Source: Alkalibacterium sp. MB6
GTDB taxonomy: Bacteria > Bacillota > Bacilli > Lactobacillales > Carnobacteriaceae_A
Reading direction: 5' to 3'
Assembly (NCBI RefSeq): GCF_009935905.1
Contig: NZ_PREX01000007.1
Span: 1-64,000 of the forward strand
DNA: 64,000 nucleotides
Shown: piece after piece, positions 18,117 to 27,982 of the stretch
Numbering within the stretch: the first letter of the stretch is position 1
Layout: each line of letters begins with the position of its first letter
The notes under the pieces: generated by a model
Databases searched by the model: none
The model's input: only the letters and a program-made list of their open reading frames with translations
What the model was told of the DNA's origin: nothing
Translations under genes and position numbers: made by a program

Positions 18117-19463
18117 CTACTGACAACACAAGCGGTAAATCGCTTCAGCGTAGATATCCATAGCATTATAAAAATCTGTTAAGGTGATGTGTTCATTTTC
18201 CATATGGGCTAGGCTTTTGCTATTGGGGAAATGGGCGCCAAATGCTACCATATTGGGCATCGCTCGAGCATAGGTTGCTCCACCAGTAATTTTGGGTTCT
18301 GTTGAGTCTTCTGTTTTATCACGGTACACTTTCCACAAGGTTTGAACAAGTGGGCTTTCAATAGGAACGTGAAGGGCTGGCAAATAGTCAAAAACCTGGC
18401 AATCAAAGCCATATACGGCTGCCGCTTCTTTCAATGTGCCCATCAATTCATCTTTATCGTGAGTGACTGGGATACGAATATCCAATACAATTTCTGAAAA
18501 ACTAGGTTTGATTTCCAGTTTTCCTACGTTTAATGTCAGCTTCCCTGAACGGTCTTCAATGACTTCTCCAAATAAACTTTCTCCATTAGTTTCAAAGCCT
18601 ATTTTTTCAGCAATAAACGATACCGCTGGATGGGGCTGCAGCCCGACTAAGCCTTTTGCTAAAAGAGCAATAGCATTTTTCCCATCGCCTGCTACACTCG
18701 AGTGGGCACTTTTGCCGTGAACGATAATCTTATCTTCCTTTACTGTGTGTGGAATAGATAAGGCTTTAAAGCGTGCTGACAATTCTGTTATGTCTCCAGC
18801 TCCACAGTATTCTGCAGTATCAGGAACGACGTTAGGTGATTCTCCACAGTGTGCTTCTACTTTAGTCGCACCAGGGCCTGTCATTTTGATTTGTAGCAAG
18901 CCTTTTTCGGCATAAACTAGAGGAAACACTCCATCCGGAACAAAGCCAATATCGGGAAGTTTTTCGTGACTTTTGTACATGTCCATGCAGCGCCACAAGG
19001 TTTCTTCGTCTGTTCCAAAAATGAAGCGGATTTTTTTACCAAATGTTTCTCCTGCATCAGCGACCGCTTTAAAGGCATAAAGAGCAGCGATAGTCGGCCC
19101 TTTATCATCTTGCGTGCCTCTGCCGTAGACCGCCCCGTCTCGTTCTGTTGCAGTAAAGGGGTCAGATTTCCACTTTTCTCTGTCTCCTTCAGGAACCACA
19201 TCCAAATGGCATAAGACCCCGACCATTTCATCTCCTTCTCCGTAATCAGCGTAACCATAGTAGCCTTCCGGATCATAAAACGTGTCCATCCCTAGTTTAT
19301 CACATATACTCAGCATTTCTTTTAATGCAGAATCTATCCCTTTACCAAAAGGTGGGAACGCTCGCTCGTCTTCTTTCGTTGAGTTAATAGAAGGAATGTT
19401 GACGATTTTCTTTAACGCTTTAAGACTGTCACTTTTAATTGTGTCTGTTATGTAACGGTTCAT
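18117..19463 (-). CDS. pepV: M20 dipeptidase PepV (Sapep-type)
   Basis: This cytosolic metallopeptidase cleaves dipeptides and is typical of lactic acid bacteria. Metal and catalytic motifs are visible: CHLDVVPEG, GRGTQDDKGP, GTDEET, and a C-terminal HMENEHI. I chose ATG at 19463 (448 residues), with AGGTG just upstream. A GTG at 19472 is the alternative. It may supply amino acids from peptides together with pcp. Confidence 0.88.
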   Translation of the reverse strand: MNRYITDTIKSDSLKALKKIVNIPSINSTKEDERAFPPFGKGIDSALKEMLSICDKLGMDTFYDPEGYYGYADYGEGDEMVGVLCHLDVVPEGDREKWKSDPFTATERDGAVYGRGTQDDKGPTIAALYAFKAVADAGETFGKKIRFIFGTDEETLWRCMDMYKSHEKLPDIGFVPDGVFPLVYAEKGLLQIKMTGPGATKVEAHCGESPNVVPDTAEYCGAGDITELSARFKALSIPHTVKEDKIIVHGKSAHSSVAGDGKNAIALLAKGLVGLQPHPAVSFIAEKIGFETNGESLFGEVIEDRSGKLTLNVGKLEIKPSFSEIVLDIRIPVTHDKDELMGTLKEAAAVYGFDCQVFDYLPALHVPIESPLVQTLWKVYRDKTEDSTEPKITGGATYARAMPNMVAFGAHFPNSKSLAHMENEHITLTDFYNAMDIYAEAIYRLCCQ

Positions 19464-19829
19464 TGTGGTCACCTATCTTTCATAATATGCAATTGTGCCT
19501 AGTCGCTTTCTTTATTACGTTACTAGAAAGAGCATAAAAGTCAAGCTTTATCTCCTTTATGTTACGCCTCATTCGCCCGTTTATTCTCTTGCATCTTTTA
19601 AATACAACTCCCGTCAGATGAATAGGTAGACCGATGCGCTGATCATTATGAACCGCCTGAATTTTTTTTATATAAAATGAGTTTCTTCTATTGTATTTAA
19701 ATTATTTATGTTTATAATAACTTGGTATCGATTGCTTTCTAATAAAATGTAAGCTCACTATTTAAATGAAACGTCTAAAAAGACACTCTGAACGATTGTC
19801 ATACTGTACGGGTGTAGGAGGAAGATGAC
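19464..19829. other. Intergenic region upstream of the first MATE gene
   Basis: This 366-bp gap contains no plausible gene. It has a good rightward promoter at 19691-19718 (TTGTAT, 16 bp, TATAAT), leaving a leader of about 100 nt before the MATE gene (RBS GGAGGAAG). I saw no riboswitch or attenuator fold. Confidence 0.55.
19691..19718 (+). promoter_or_regulatory. Promoter of the first MATE transporter
   Basis: TTGTAT (19691-19696) and TATAAT (19713-19718) are spaced by 16 bp in AT-rich DNA. Confidence 0.55.
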
Positions 19830-21230
19830 ATGAAAAAAGATATGACCCAAGGAAGCCCAATTAAATTAATTCTCGGCTTTACCATTCCCTTATTAATAGG
19901 AAACTTGTTTCAACAATTATACCAGATGGCTGACGCTTTTATTGTCAGTCAGACCATCGGCTTGCGTGCGTTCTCAGCCATTGGTTCCACAAACAGTCTT
20001 CAATTTTTAATTTTAGGACTCGCTATTGGGATTACGGCTGGTCTGTCCGTTATTACCGCCCAACGGTTTGGTGGGAAAGACGAGGAAGCCTTACGCAAGA
20101 GTTTAGCTACCGGCTTAATCATTACGGTTATCGTTGCTTCGTTATTGACTTTTATTACGACAACCTTTACCCATGAAATTTTAACTATCATGCAAACACC
20201 TGATGAAACGTATCAATATGCGTATGATTATATTAGCGTCATTTTCAGAGGGATTGGTGCTGTTATATTATTTAACTACTTGGCCAATGTCCTAAGAGCC
20301 TTGGGTGACAGTAAAACGCCTCTTTACTTTTTGATCGTGACCTCTATTTTAAATATCACTTTAGATTATGTTTTTATCTTAGGGTTTGATATGGGTATTC
20401 AAGGCGCTGCTTACGCAACGATTGCGTCTCAAGTTACGTCTAGTATATTATGTTTGTGGTTTATATGGAAGAAAGTGCCTATGATTCGCATTTATAAAGA
20501 CGATTGGAAACTGAACGCTGCTGAATTTAAAGAGCATTTGCGTATTGGCTTGCCGTACGGCTTTCAGTATTCCATTATCGCCATCGGATCGGTTGCCATT
20601 ACTATTACGTTGAACCGATTAGGCGCAACTGCTGTCGCTGCTTACACTGCCTCACAAAAAATTGATTCGATTGCTATGCTTCCTTTACAGTCATTTGGTG
20701 TGACGATGTCTACCTATGCTGCTCAAAACTACGGCGCTCGTAAATTAAATCGTGTCTGGTATGGTGTGAATCAAGCCTTGAAAATGAGTGTCGCTTACAG
20801 CCTTGTAATTGGAGTCATTTTAATTTTCTTTGGAAGAACCTTTGCAACTTTCTTTGTTGGAGCCGATGCGTCTCCAGAAGTCTTCCAAATGATTCAACAT
20901 TACTTCTTAACTAATTCGTCCTTGTATGCCATCTTGGCTGTTCTCTTTGTGGTTAGACATACCTTACAAGGTCTTGGAAACAGTTTGGCGCCAACGGTTG
21001 CTGGTATTGGTGAATTACTCGCTCGAGTCGGTGCGGCTTTATTCTTGGCTTCACGAATAGGTTTTTTAGGTGCAGTTATCGCTAACCCACTCGCCTGGTT
21101 TGCTGCTTTTGTTCCTCTAGTGATCGCTTACCGTTCGACTAAACGTAGCTTGTCCGGAAGAATGCAAGTCACTATCGACGAAGAAGATAATCCATCTACC
21201 TTGGAACCTTCTACTATTAAACTAAAATAA
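19830..21230 (+). CDS. MATE-family efflux transporter
   Basis: The 466-residue membrane protein has about 12 segments in two MatE repeats. It starts with the conserved MTQGSPIKLILGFTIP and has the FQQLYQMADAFIVSQ motif. MATE proteins exchange Na+ or H+ for cationic drugs or metabolites. It is a close paralogue of the next gene and has its own promoter and terminator. Substrate unknown. Confidence 0.9.
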   Translation: MKKDMTQGSPIKLILGFTIPLLIGNLFQQLYQMADAFIVSQTIGLRAFSAIGSTNSLQFLILGLAIGITAGLSVITAQRFGGKDEEALRKSLATGLIITVIVASLLTFITTTFTHEILTIMQTPDETYQYAYDYISVIFRGIGAVILFNYLANVLRALGDSKTPLYFLIVTSILNITLDYVFILGFDMGIQGAAYATIASQVTSSILCLWFIWKKVPMIRIYKDDWKLNAAEFKEHLRIGLPYGFQYSIIAIGSVAITITLNRLGATAVAAYTASQKIDSIAMLPLQSFGVTMSTYAAQNYGARKLNRVWYGVNQALKMSVAYSLVIGVILIFFGRTFATFFVGADASPEVFQMIQHYFLTNSSLYAILAVLFVVRHTLQGLGNSLAPTVAGIGELLARVGAALFLASRIGFLGAVIANPLAWFAAFVPLVIAYRSTKRSLSGRMQVTIDEEDNPSTLEPSTIKLK

Positions 21231-21238
21231 TTTTTTTG

Positions 21239-21279
21239 AAGCTCCTGCCTTATTCAGTTAAGGTCAGGGGCTTTTTTTG
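21239..21279 (+). terminator. Terminator after the first MATE gene
   Basis: AGCTCCTGCC and GGTCAGGGGCT form a stem (one mismatch) followed by T7. Confidence 0.75.
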
Positions 21280-21428
21280 TCTCATCAGTATGAGACAGGT
21301 GTGTTCACTTTTTATTAACAACTATGGCTGTCAAAGGACTTTTTAAAGCAAACCGAGCACTGCAATCGCATTCGTTCTTCCTCCTTCTCGATGTTCAAAT
21401 ATTTGTCATAAAGAATCACAATAAGTCC

Positions 21429-21456
21429 TTGCATTATATTCTGTGAGGCCTATACT
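21429..21456 (+). promoter_or_regulatory. Promoter of the second MATE transporter
   Basis: TTGCAT (21429-21434) and TATACT (21451-21456) are 16 bp apart. The gap between the two MATE genes (about 320 bp) otherwise holds only the upstream terminator. Confidence 0.45.
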
Positions 21457-21552
21457 ATTCAAAGGCTCAAAAGTTGAAAACCACTGAAAACATATAAAAC
21501 CAAGACATTTATGAAAATTAAACAGATGAAAGAAATATGGAGGAATATATTT

Positions 21553-22929
21553 ATGAATCAAGATATGACAAAAGGTAGTCCACTAAAACTTATTACACTC
21601 TTTACCCTTCCTTTAGTACTAGGAAACTTATTACAGCAATTATATTTGATGGCAGATACGTATATTATCAGTCAGACAATCGGCGTCGATGCTTTTGCAG
21701 CAGTCGGCTCAACAAACAGTATCAACGTGTTGATTTTAGGATTAGCCATCGGGTTAACATCCGGCCTAGCCGTAATCACTGCTCAGCGTTTCGGTAAAAA
21801 AGATGAACAAGCCATTCGAGAAAACCTAGCAGCCAGTGTGATCATTGCTGGTACTGTCAGTCTTATCTTAACTGTCCTTGCTGTTGCCTTTGCTGGCCAC
21901 ATCTTAAGATTTATGAACACACCTGTTGAATTATATGACTATGCTTACCAATATTTAGTTGTTTCCTTTATGGGTATGAGCGGTGTGGTTTTATTTAACT
22001 TAGTATCGAACTTATTAAGAGCAATCGGTAATACCCGTGCTCCCCTTGTTTTCTTAGCTATCGCCTCCGTTTTGAACGTTATTTTGGACTTGGTGTTTAT
22101 CTTAGTCTTTGATTGGGGTGTAGGCGGAGCAGCTTTTGCAACCATTATTGCACAAGTCATTTCAGGTCTGATTGGTGTGTACTATATTAAGAAAAATGTA
22201 CCGCTATTTCGTATTCACAAAGAAGATTGGTCAGCTGGCTTCAAACAAATTAAAGAACACTCAGCTATTGCGTTTCCAATGGGCTTCCAGACCTCTCTTA
22301 TTGCGATTGGTATGATTGCTGTAACCATGGCCTTGAATACTCTTGGACCAGATGCTGTTGCAGCAACGACAGCCGCTCAAAAAATCGATGCATTAGCAAC
22401 TAAACCATTGATGGCTTTGGGTGTGACTATGGCCACTTATTCAGCACAAAACTTTGGCGCTGGTAAGATGGACCGTGTATGGGAAGGCGTTCAAAAAGTA
22501 ATGAAAGTCTCTCTTGTTTACAGTATTGTAGTCGGTGCTATTCTTGTCCTCTTTGGACGTCAGTTAACGATGTTGTTCGTTGGTGCAGATAATCCTGAGA
22601 TTCTAGAAATGGCTCGTTTGTATTTCTTAACTAACTCGACATTTTATATCTTCTTATCTACACTGATTGTCCACCGTTATACGCTTCAAGGACTAGGAAA
22701 AAGCACGGCTCCTACAATGGCTGGACTGTTTGAATTAGTCGCTCGTGTTGGCGCAGTTCTTCTGTTATCCCGTTCACTTGGCTTTGTTGGTGTTGGTTTG
22801 TCTAACCCACTGGCTTGGGTAGCCGCCCTTATTCCACTCTTAGGTTCTTATTACAGCTTTAAACGTCAATTAGTCACTGGTCAAAAACAAAGAAAAGTCT
22901 TTTCTAGAGTTGCTGGTGTATTTAAATAA
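21553..22929 (+). CDS. MATE-family efflux transporter, tandem paralogue
   Basis: The 458-residue protein is a second MATE transporter colinear with its neighbour (MTKGSPLKLITLFTLP, LLQQLYLMADTYIISQ, AAQKIDALATKP). I chose ATG at 21553 because GGAGGAA lies upstream and the product then aligns with the neighbour's start. An in-frame ATG at 21511 would add 14 residues. The pair looks like a tandem duplication with clear divergence, suggesting different substrates. Confidence 0.9.
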   Translation: MNQDMTKGSPLKLITLFTLPLVLGNLLQQLYLMADTYIISQTIGVDAFAAVGSTNSINVLILGLAIGLTSGLAVITAQRFGKKDEQAIRENLAASVIIAGTVSLILTVLAVAFAGHILRFMNTPVELYDYAYQYLVVSFMGMSGVVLFNLVSNLLRAIGNTRAPLVFLAIASVLNVILDLVFILVFDWGVGGAAFATIIAQVISGLIGVYYIKKNVPLFRIHKEDWSAGFKQIKEHSAIAFPMGFQTSLIAIGMIAVTMALNTLGPDAVAATTAAQKIDALATKPLMALGVTMATYSAQNFGAGKMDRVWEGVQKVMKVSLVYSIVVGAILVLFGRQLTMLFVGADNPEILEMARLYFLTNSTFYIFLSTLIVHRYTLQGLGKSTAPTMAGLFELVARVGAVLLLSRSLGFVGVGLSNPLAWVAALIPLLGSYYSFKRQLVTGQKQRKVFSRVAGVFK

Positions 22930-22940
22930 TTCGTTAACTT

Positions 22941-22988
22941 GATCGTTTTCATGTCTACTTTTACAGTAGCATGAAGACGATTTTTTTA
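22941..22988 (+). terminator. Terminator after the second MATE gene
   Basis: ATCGTTTTCATG and CATGAAGACGAT form a stem around a 16-nt loop, followed by T7. Confidence 0.75.
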
Positions 22989-23001
22989 TTTTCAAAAAGT
23001 G

Positions 23002-23087
23002 TTGACACTATAGTGTACTAGCTATATAATACAGCTATCAAGTGTATGAAGTAGTTAGTACACATTTTTTTATAGAAGGTGTACTAA
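23002..23087 (+). promoter_or_regulatory. Promoter and GTGTACTA operators of the YtrA-type operon
   Basis: TTGACA (23002-23007) and TATAAT (23025-23030), both perfect, are 17 bp apart. GTGTACTA (23013-23020) lies inside the spacer. Downstream, TTAGTACAC (23055-23063) and GTGTACTAA (23079-23087) form a perfect inverted pair 15 bp apart. Three copies of one half-site around a consensus promoter point to strong promoter repression by the first gene of the operon. The half-site resembles the AGTGTA-type sites I recall for Bacillus YtrA. Confidence 0.8.
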
Positions 23088-23124
23088 GTGTCTGATACAG
23101 TTTTGCACTAAAATTTAGAAAGGA

Positions 23125-23511
23125 ATGAATCCTTTGGCCCTTATTTTTAATAAAAGAGACCCTATATACATGCAGGTCATGCATCACTTCAGACGTTTAA
23201 TTGTTTCAGGAGAATTGAAACCCGGTGAAGAAATGCCTTCGAGAAGACAGTTGGCCAACCAGATGAAAATTAACCCAAATACCGTTCAACGAGCCTATAG
23301 TGAAATGGAGGAACAGAGATTGATTTACACAGAAGCAAATACACCCAGTAAAGTAACTGAAGATCCAGATATAGTAAAGCAACTAAAAAAAGAATGGCTT
23401 GATCAGGCGCTAACGCACTTTGTTTCCGCCATTGATCCTGTAGATATTTCTTTGGATGAATTAATGACCATGATTGAAGAAAAACTAGCCAATAGAAAGA
23501 AGGGTAACTGA
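23125..23511 (+). CDS. GntR-family regulator, YtrA subfamily
   Basis: The 128-residue protein has an N-terminal GntR winged helix (DPIYMQVMHHFRRLIVSGELKPGEEMPSRRQLA, NPNTVQRAYSEME) and only a short helical tail for dimerisation. This is typical of YtrA-type repressors found with ABC transporters. AGAAAGG touches the ATG at 23125, so the TTG at 23134 may be the true start. The stop overlaps the ATPase start by one base. It probably represses its own operon through the GTGTACTA sites and is released by cell-envelope stress, by analogy. Confidence 0.85.
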   Translation: MNPLALIFNKRDPIYMQVMHHFRRLIVSGELKPGEEMPSRRQLANQMKINPNTVQRAYSEMEEQRLIYTEANTPSKVTEDPDIVKQLKKEWLDQALTHFVSAIDPVDISLDELMTMIEEKLANRKKGN

Positions 23512-24200
23512 TGATAGAGGTCAACAATATTTATAAATCCTTCGGGAAGAAGAAAGTGCTGAACGGCGTGTCTTTCACAGCTGTAAAAGGTGAAATCACT
23601 TGTTTGGTCGGTGTCAACGGTGTAGGTAAAACCACTATATTGAATGCAATCATGAACTTAACTCCTTTAAAAAAAGGAAGTATATTAATTGACGGTAAGC
23701 CTTTATCCGTTGATTCTTATAATCACATTGCTTTTATCCCTGACGCCGCTATTATGCTGCCGAATATGACTGTCCAAGAAGCGATGGATTTCATGAAAGA
23801 TTACTACAAAACTTGGAATGGCAATCGAGCTAAAGAGATTGTTAAGTTTTTCCGATTAAACCCTTCTGATAGAATTTCTAATTTATCAAAAGGGAATCAA
23901 GCTAAAGTCAACTTGCTGATGGGCTTAGCTTTAGATGTCGAATACATTCTGATGGATGAACCTTTTTCTGGGATCGACATTTTCACTCGTGAACAAATTA
24001 CAGAAGTATTCAGCAGCCGCTTGGTTGAAGACCGCGGTGTATTGATTACCACGCATGAAATTCAAGACATCGAGCATTTGATTGATCGCGTCATTTTACT
24101 GGATAACGGTGTGGTTTATAAAGACTTTAATGCAGAAGACATGCGTGAAACGGAAGGAAAATCTGTCGTTGACGTCATGAGGGAGGTATATAACGGATGA
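23511..24200 (+). CDS. ABC transporter ATP-binding protein
   Basis: The 229-residue ATPase has Walker A GVNGVGKTT (about 37-45), signature LSKGNQAK (a variant of LSGGQ, as in YtrB-like proteins) and Walker B YILMDEPFSGID. It lies in a four-gene operon with the YtrA-type repressor before it and a permease overlapping by 4 bp after it. It is probably an exporter or a peptide-antibiotic sensing/resistance module. Substrate not evident. Confidence 0.85.
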   Translation: MIEVNNIYKSFGKKKVLNGVSFTAVKGEITCLVGVNGVGKTTILNAIMNLTPLKKGSILIDGKPLSVDSYNHIAFIPDAAIMLPNMTVQEAMDFMKDYYKTWNGNRAKEIVKFFRLNPSDRISNLSKGNQAKVNLLMGLALDVEYILMDEPFSGIDIFTREQITEVFSSRLVEDRGVLITTHEIQDIEHLIDRVILLDNGVVYKDFNAEDMRETEGKSVVDVMREVYNG

Positions 24201-25045
24201 GTCATTCAGTTAAATCGTTTATTAAGCTTACATCATTCGAATTAGAACGTATATCTAAAGTATTTTTTGGTTTAATTGGTTTTACTCTTATAAGTAACTT
24301 GATTGGCTATATTTTTCCTATATTGAGATTTAATCAAGACATTGAAGAGTACATGATTTCTCAAAACATCTCAGTAGAAATGGCTCACGATGCTTTAGGT
24401 CCTTTCTCCTTTGACCGTGTACTCAATTCTGGTTGGATAGCTTTCCCAATCGTTATAGGGGTAACAAGTATAGGTCTATACGCTCTCTTTACTTGGTACA
24501 GAGAATGGTTTGGAAAAAACACATTCGCTTATCGTTTGTTTATGCTCCCTGTGCCTAGAACGCAAGTCTTTTTCTCTAAACTAGTGACCATTTATATCGG
24601 TATTTACAGTTTAATTGCTGTGCAAATGCTCTCTGTCTTCGGTGGATATCAACTCACAAACTGGTTAATCGCCGATGCTGTCATGGATCCCAATCCATTA
24701 ATTAGTTTAATTCATTCTAACTTTTTATTTGCTTATCTCTTTCCAGTTGACACCGGCCTCTATTTCACCATTAACTTAATCGGGTTGACCGGAATACTAG
24801 TTGTTTTCACTATTATTTTACTTGAGCGTTCTTATGCCTTAAAAGGATTTGGCTTAGGCTTGATGTATGCCGGCTTTGTTATTGTCCTTGGCATTTTGCC
24901 TCATTTTATAGGTGAGTTTGCAGGCAACCGTTACCTTCTCTTTTATTCAGAGTTGATGATCATCACTTATATCTTGTTAGCTTTAGCCAGTATAGGATCC
25001 ATTATCTGGAGCCGTCATTTGATAAATCGTAAGATTACAATATAG
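24197..25045 (+). CDS. ABC transporter membrane subunit
   Basis: The 282-residue integral membrane protein has about six segments, with a large loop after the first. It overlaps the ATPase gene by ATGA and is preceded by GGGAGG, so translation is coupled. It has no recognisable signature beyond the ABC-2-like topology, and its role is inferred from context. Confidence 0.75.
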   Translation: MSHSVKSFIKLTSFELERISKVFFGLIGFTLISNLIGYIFPILRFNQDIEEYMISQNISVEMAHDALGPFSFDRVLNSGWIAFPIVIGVTSIGLYALFTWYREWFGKNTFAYRLFMLPVPRTQVFFSKLVTIYIGIYSLIAVQMLSVFGGYQLTNWLIADAVMDPNPLISLIHSNFLFAYLFPVDTGLYFTINLIGLTGILVVFTIILLERSYALKGFGLGLMYAGFVIVLGILPHFIGEFAGNRYLLFYSELMIITYILLALASIGSIIWSRHLINRKITI

Positions 25046-25060
25046 AAAGGATGTCTGTTA

Positions 25061-26401
25061 ATGAATAAACAGTATAAACTCATCGGCTTTGTTGCATTTA
25101 TCTTGATTGTTTTTATTGGATTTAAAGTATATGACGTGTCCGCTTCTCCCGAGCAAATGAACTTGACTGTCTCTACAGAACTAGGCGAAGCCGATCAAAT
25201 GGAAGATATCCAATTTATTGCGCACACGTTCAATTATACCAACTATCAACAAAGTCCGAATTTTGAATTCAGAGACGGCTCGTTTCAAAATCTCAATAAT
25301 CAATCTATGTTTGAAGCTATGGATTACCACTTCTCACCTTCAGTCAATAGCTTAATTGATAGGTATCGCTCCTTTGTAAGAGGGAAAAGTCAGTCCCCTA
25401 ACCATTTTACAGAAACCGATAACCACGTTATTTACACCGCTTTTATGTCAGATGTGGACTGGAATGTGAGAGGCTCTGATAAACTGCTTATCTCTTCATT
25501 AAACAAGTCGACTGAAGAAGAAAAAGACTTTGAAGTCAATTTACAGATTCCCGATGGCTCATCTTCCTATTACTATAGCGTGGTTGATACCTATGTTAAC
25601 TACTCTGAATTGACTATCATTGTTAACACGTATAACTCCACTAATGAAGAAGAACTGACCTTAATTTATGAATTTGATATCGAGAACCCAACAGATACAT
25701 TGACCCCTGTCGCTCATTTAGAAAGTGAATTAGGTCAAGGTGGAAAAGTTCAAGTGTCAACCAACGTTAATCCTGCTAATCGTTATATTCCGCTCCGTCA
25801 TCTTTATGACATTGAAGAAACCATGTACGGTGAAATGATTTATTCAAGCGTTGATTTTTATGTGTATGATCGCCAGACACAGGAACTCACTGCCATTCCT
25901 TCTTTTGAAGACTCTGCTACTATGGTAGATGGCGACGATTCATCTGATAACTCTCAGTCTGACACGGCTAATGAAAATAATGGTACGTCTGATGACTACT
26001 CGCCAGACGAAATGATTGTGTTAACAGAAAACGAAAGTGTTTATGTTGCTCAAAATAAAGGAGAGTCTGTAGAATGGTATACGTTTAATGTTGAGTCTGC
26101 TGATTTACAACAGGTCGGTACTCTTGATATGGCAAATGAGTCAATTGGCCGGGAGTTTGTCGATTATTACCAAACAACGTTTAACAACACGATGCATGTA
26201 AGTGACGGAAAGCTTTATGCTTCAGGCGTTGACTTTAATCAAGAAATCGGTGCTCCTGTTTTCCAAGTGAGTGATCTCGCTAGTTTAGAGATTCTTTTTT
26301 ACGGAGCCATTCAAACAGATGACCCTGAACTCAACGAAGTGTTAGAAATCAGTGTTTACGAGTATGAAATTATACCTGATGGCTTGGAATCCAATGACTA
26401 A
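25061..26401 (+). CDS. Membrane-anchored extracellular protein of the YtrA-type operon
   Basis: The 446-residue protein has one N-terminal membrane segment (about 7-25) that is either a signal peptide or an anchor. The rest is a large, acidic outer domain rich in beta-forming stretches. A low-complexity Asp/Ser/Asn linker (about 290-320) splits the domain. I do not recognise the family. Being last in the operon, 15 bp after the permease, it may act as the extracytoplasmic partner of the transporter. It has no lipobox. Confidence 0.7.
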   Translation: MNKQYKLIGFVAFILIVFIGFKVYDVSASPEQMNLTVSTELGEADQMEDIQFIAHTFNYTNYQQSPNFEFRDGSFQNLNNQSMFEAMDYHFSPSVNSLIDRYRSFVRGKSQSPNHFTETDNHVIYTAFMSDVDWNVRGSDKLLISSLNKSTEEEKDFEVNLQIPDGSSSYYYSVVDTYVNYSELTIIVNTYNSTNEEELTLIYEFDIENPTDTLTPVAHLESELGQGGKVQVSTNVNPANRYIPLRHLYDIEETMYGEMIYSSVDFYVYDRQTQELTAIPSFEDSATMVDGDDSSDNSQSDTANENNGTSDDYSPDEMIVLTENESVYVAQNKGESVEWYTFNVESADLQQVGTLDMANESIGREFVDYYQTTFNNTMHVSDGKLYASGVDFNQEIGAPVFQVSDLASLEILFYGAIQTDDPELNEVLEISVYEYEIIPDGLESND

Positions 26402-26450
26402 CAAACTGGTTTAATTCGTTTCTTCTTATATAAATGATGTGCTTAAATCC

Positions 26451-26498
26451 AAAAAAACAGCTTGTTCTCCTAGTATCTCAAGAGAACAAGCTGTTTTT
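26451..26498. terminator. Bidirectional terminator
   Basis: AACAGCTTGTTCTC and GAGAACAAGCTGTT form a perfect stem flanked by A-run and T-run. It serves the YtrA-type operon and the convergent trpS-acetyltransferase pair. Confidence 0.85.
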
Positions 26499-26946
26499 AA
26501 TCGAGTATTTTGACATAGACGGTTTCTCCATCAACGACGCCTTCTTTTTTGAAATCTAGCGATTCATATAGGCTGATAGCTACATCATTATCTGGTTCAA
26601 CACCGATGCGGATGTCCTTTACTTCAGTGGATTGTTTAAATTCTTCTAAGAATAACAGCAATGCTTGTCTGCCTATGCCTTTTCCTTGCCAGACTTTATC
26701 AATCATTAACCGTTCGACCCACCAAGAGTCAACGGGATACGCTTCGTCGGCTGGGTAGTAGCTGCATAGGATAAACCCAACGACTTCACTATCATTATAG
26801 ATAGCAAAAGGGTTTTTGTCTTCTTCGTAAATGGCTTCCAGTAAGGACTGCCAGTTAGGAGAAACGAAATTTTCTTGATGGGGATGAAGCTTTAAATTCA
26901 CGACGTTCAAATAATTGGATGCATCGACTGGTTTAAATGTAATCAT
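26497..26946 (-). CDS. GNAT-family N-acetyltransferase
   Basis: The 149-residue protein has the GNAT core: VVGFILCSY (beta 4), VERLMIDKVWQGKGIGRQAL (acetyl-CoA pyrophosphate loop RxxGxG/A-like) and VEPDNDVAISLYESLDFKKEG. I chose ATG at 26946, with AAGAAGGAACG upstream; a TTG at 26967 is weaker. It lies 25 bp downstream of trpS and is probably cotranscribed. Substrate unknown. Confidence 0.85.
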   Translation of the reverse strand: MITFKPVDASNYLNVVNLKLHPHQENFVSPNWQSLLEAIYEEDKNPFAIYNDSEVVGFILCSYYPADEAYPVDSWWVERLMIDKVWQGKGIGRQALLLFLEEFKQSTEVKDIRIGVEPDNDVAISLYESLDFKKEGVVDGETVYVKILD

Positions 26947-26971
26947 CTTCGTTCCTTCTTTCGACAATTAA

Positions 26972-27982
26972 TTAGAAATAATTGATTCCCATTGCATCTT
27001 TCACTTCTTTAAGAGTTTGAGCAGCAACGGCTTCTGCTTTTTCACTGCCTTCTTTCAGCATCTCTAAAATAGCCCCGCGGTCCTGTTCTAGCTCTTCTCT
27101 TCGTTCACGAATCGGCAGTAACGTGGCTTGCAAAACCTCGTTTAAGTAACGCTTAATTTTCACGTCACCTAAACCTCCGCGTTGATAGTGCTCTTTTAAT
27201 TCTTGAACTTTCTCTTTATCCTCGTCGAACACGTCTAAATAGGTAAAGACAACGTTGCCTTCAACTTGACCTGGATCGTCCACGCGAATATGGTTAGGGT
27301 CAGTGTACATGCTCATGACTTTTTTCTGAATCATATCGGCACTGTCTGACAAATAAATACCGTTATTCAAAGATTTACTCATCTTCCCTTTGCCATCGAT
27401 ACCAACCAATCGGCCTTGACCTTTAGGAGGCAGAATGATATCCGGCTCTACCAATACATCTGAACGATACGTTCGGTTGAAATCGCGAACGACTTCACGG
27501 GTCTGTTCAAGCATCGGTTTTTGATCTTCTCCTACCGGTACATGCGTCGCCTTAAAAGCTGTAATGTCGGCCGCTTGGCTCACTGGGTAAACGAGAAAAC
27601 CTGCGGGAATACTTTCATTGAAGCCTTTTTCTTGAATTTCAGATTTCACTGTTGGGTTTCGATTTAATCTCGCTACCGATACCAAGTTTAAATAATACAT
27701 CGTTAGTTCTGGCAATTGAGGAATTTGAGATTGAACAAAAATCGTTGACTTCAACGGATTTATGCCAACTGCCAAATAATCCAATGCCACTTCGACTAGA
27801 CTTTGCTGAACTTTTTCAGGATTATCTGCATTATCCGTCAAGGCTTGCTGGTCTGCTATCATAATGTAGACTTTTGTGTTGTCTTCTTCTTGCAACTGGA
27901 CACGACTCTTTAAAGATCCGACATAGTGTCCCAGATGCAACTTCCCTGTTGGGCGGTCACCCGTCAATATTACACGTTCCAT
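26972..27982 (-). CDS. trpS: Tryptophanyl-tRNA synthetase
   Basis: This class I synthetase charges tRNA-Trp. The 336 residues carry the HIGH-like [10 protein letters not shown], the KMSKS signature ([11 protein letters not shown]) and the conserved [12 protein letters not shown] start. The RBS AAGGAG precedes the ATG. The 69-bp leader is too short for a T-box riboswitch, so expression is probably constitutive. Confidence 0.95.
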   Translation of the reverse strand: MERVILTGDRPTGKLHLGHYVGSLKSRVQLQEEDNTKVYIMIADQQALTDNADNPEKVQQSLVEVALDYLAVGINPLKSTIFVQSQIPQLPELTMYYLNLVSVARLNRNPTVKSEIQEKGFNESIPAGFLVYPVSQAADITAFKATHVPVGEDQKPMLEQTREVVRDFNRTYRSDVLVEPDIILPPKGQGRLVGIDGKGKMSKSLNNGIYLSDSADMIQKKVMSMYTDPNHIRVDDPGQVEGNVVFTYLDVFDEDKEKVQELKEHYQRGGLGDVKIKRYLNEVLQATLLPIRERREELEQDRGAILEMLKEGSEKAEAVAAQTLKEVKDAMGINYF

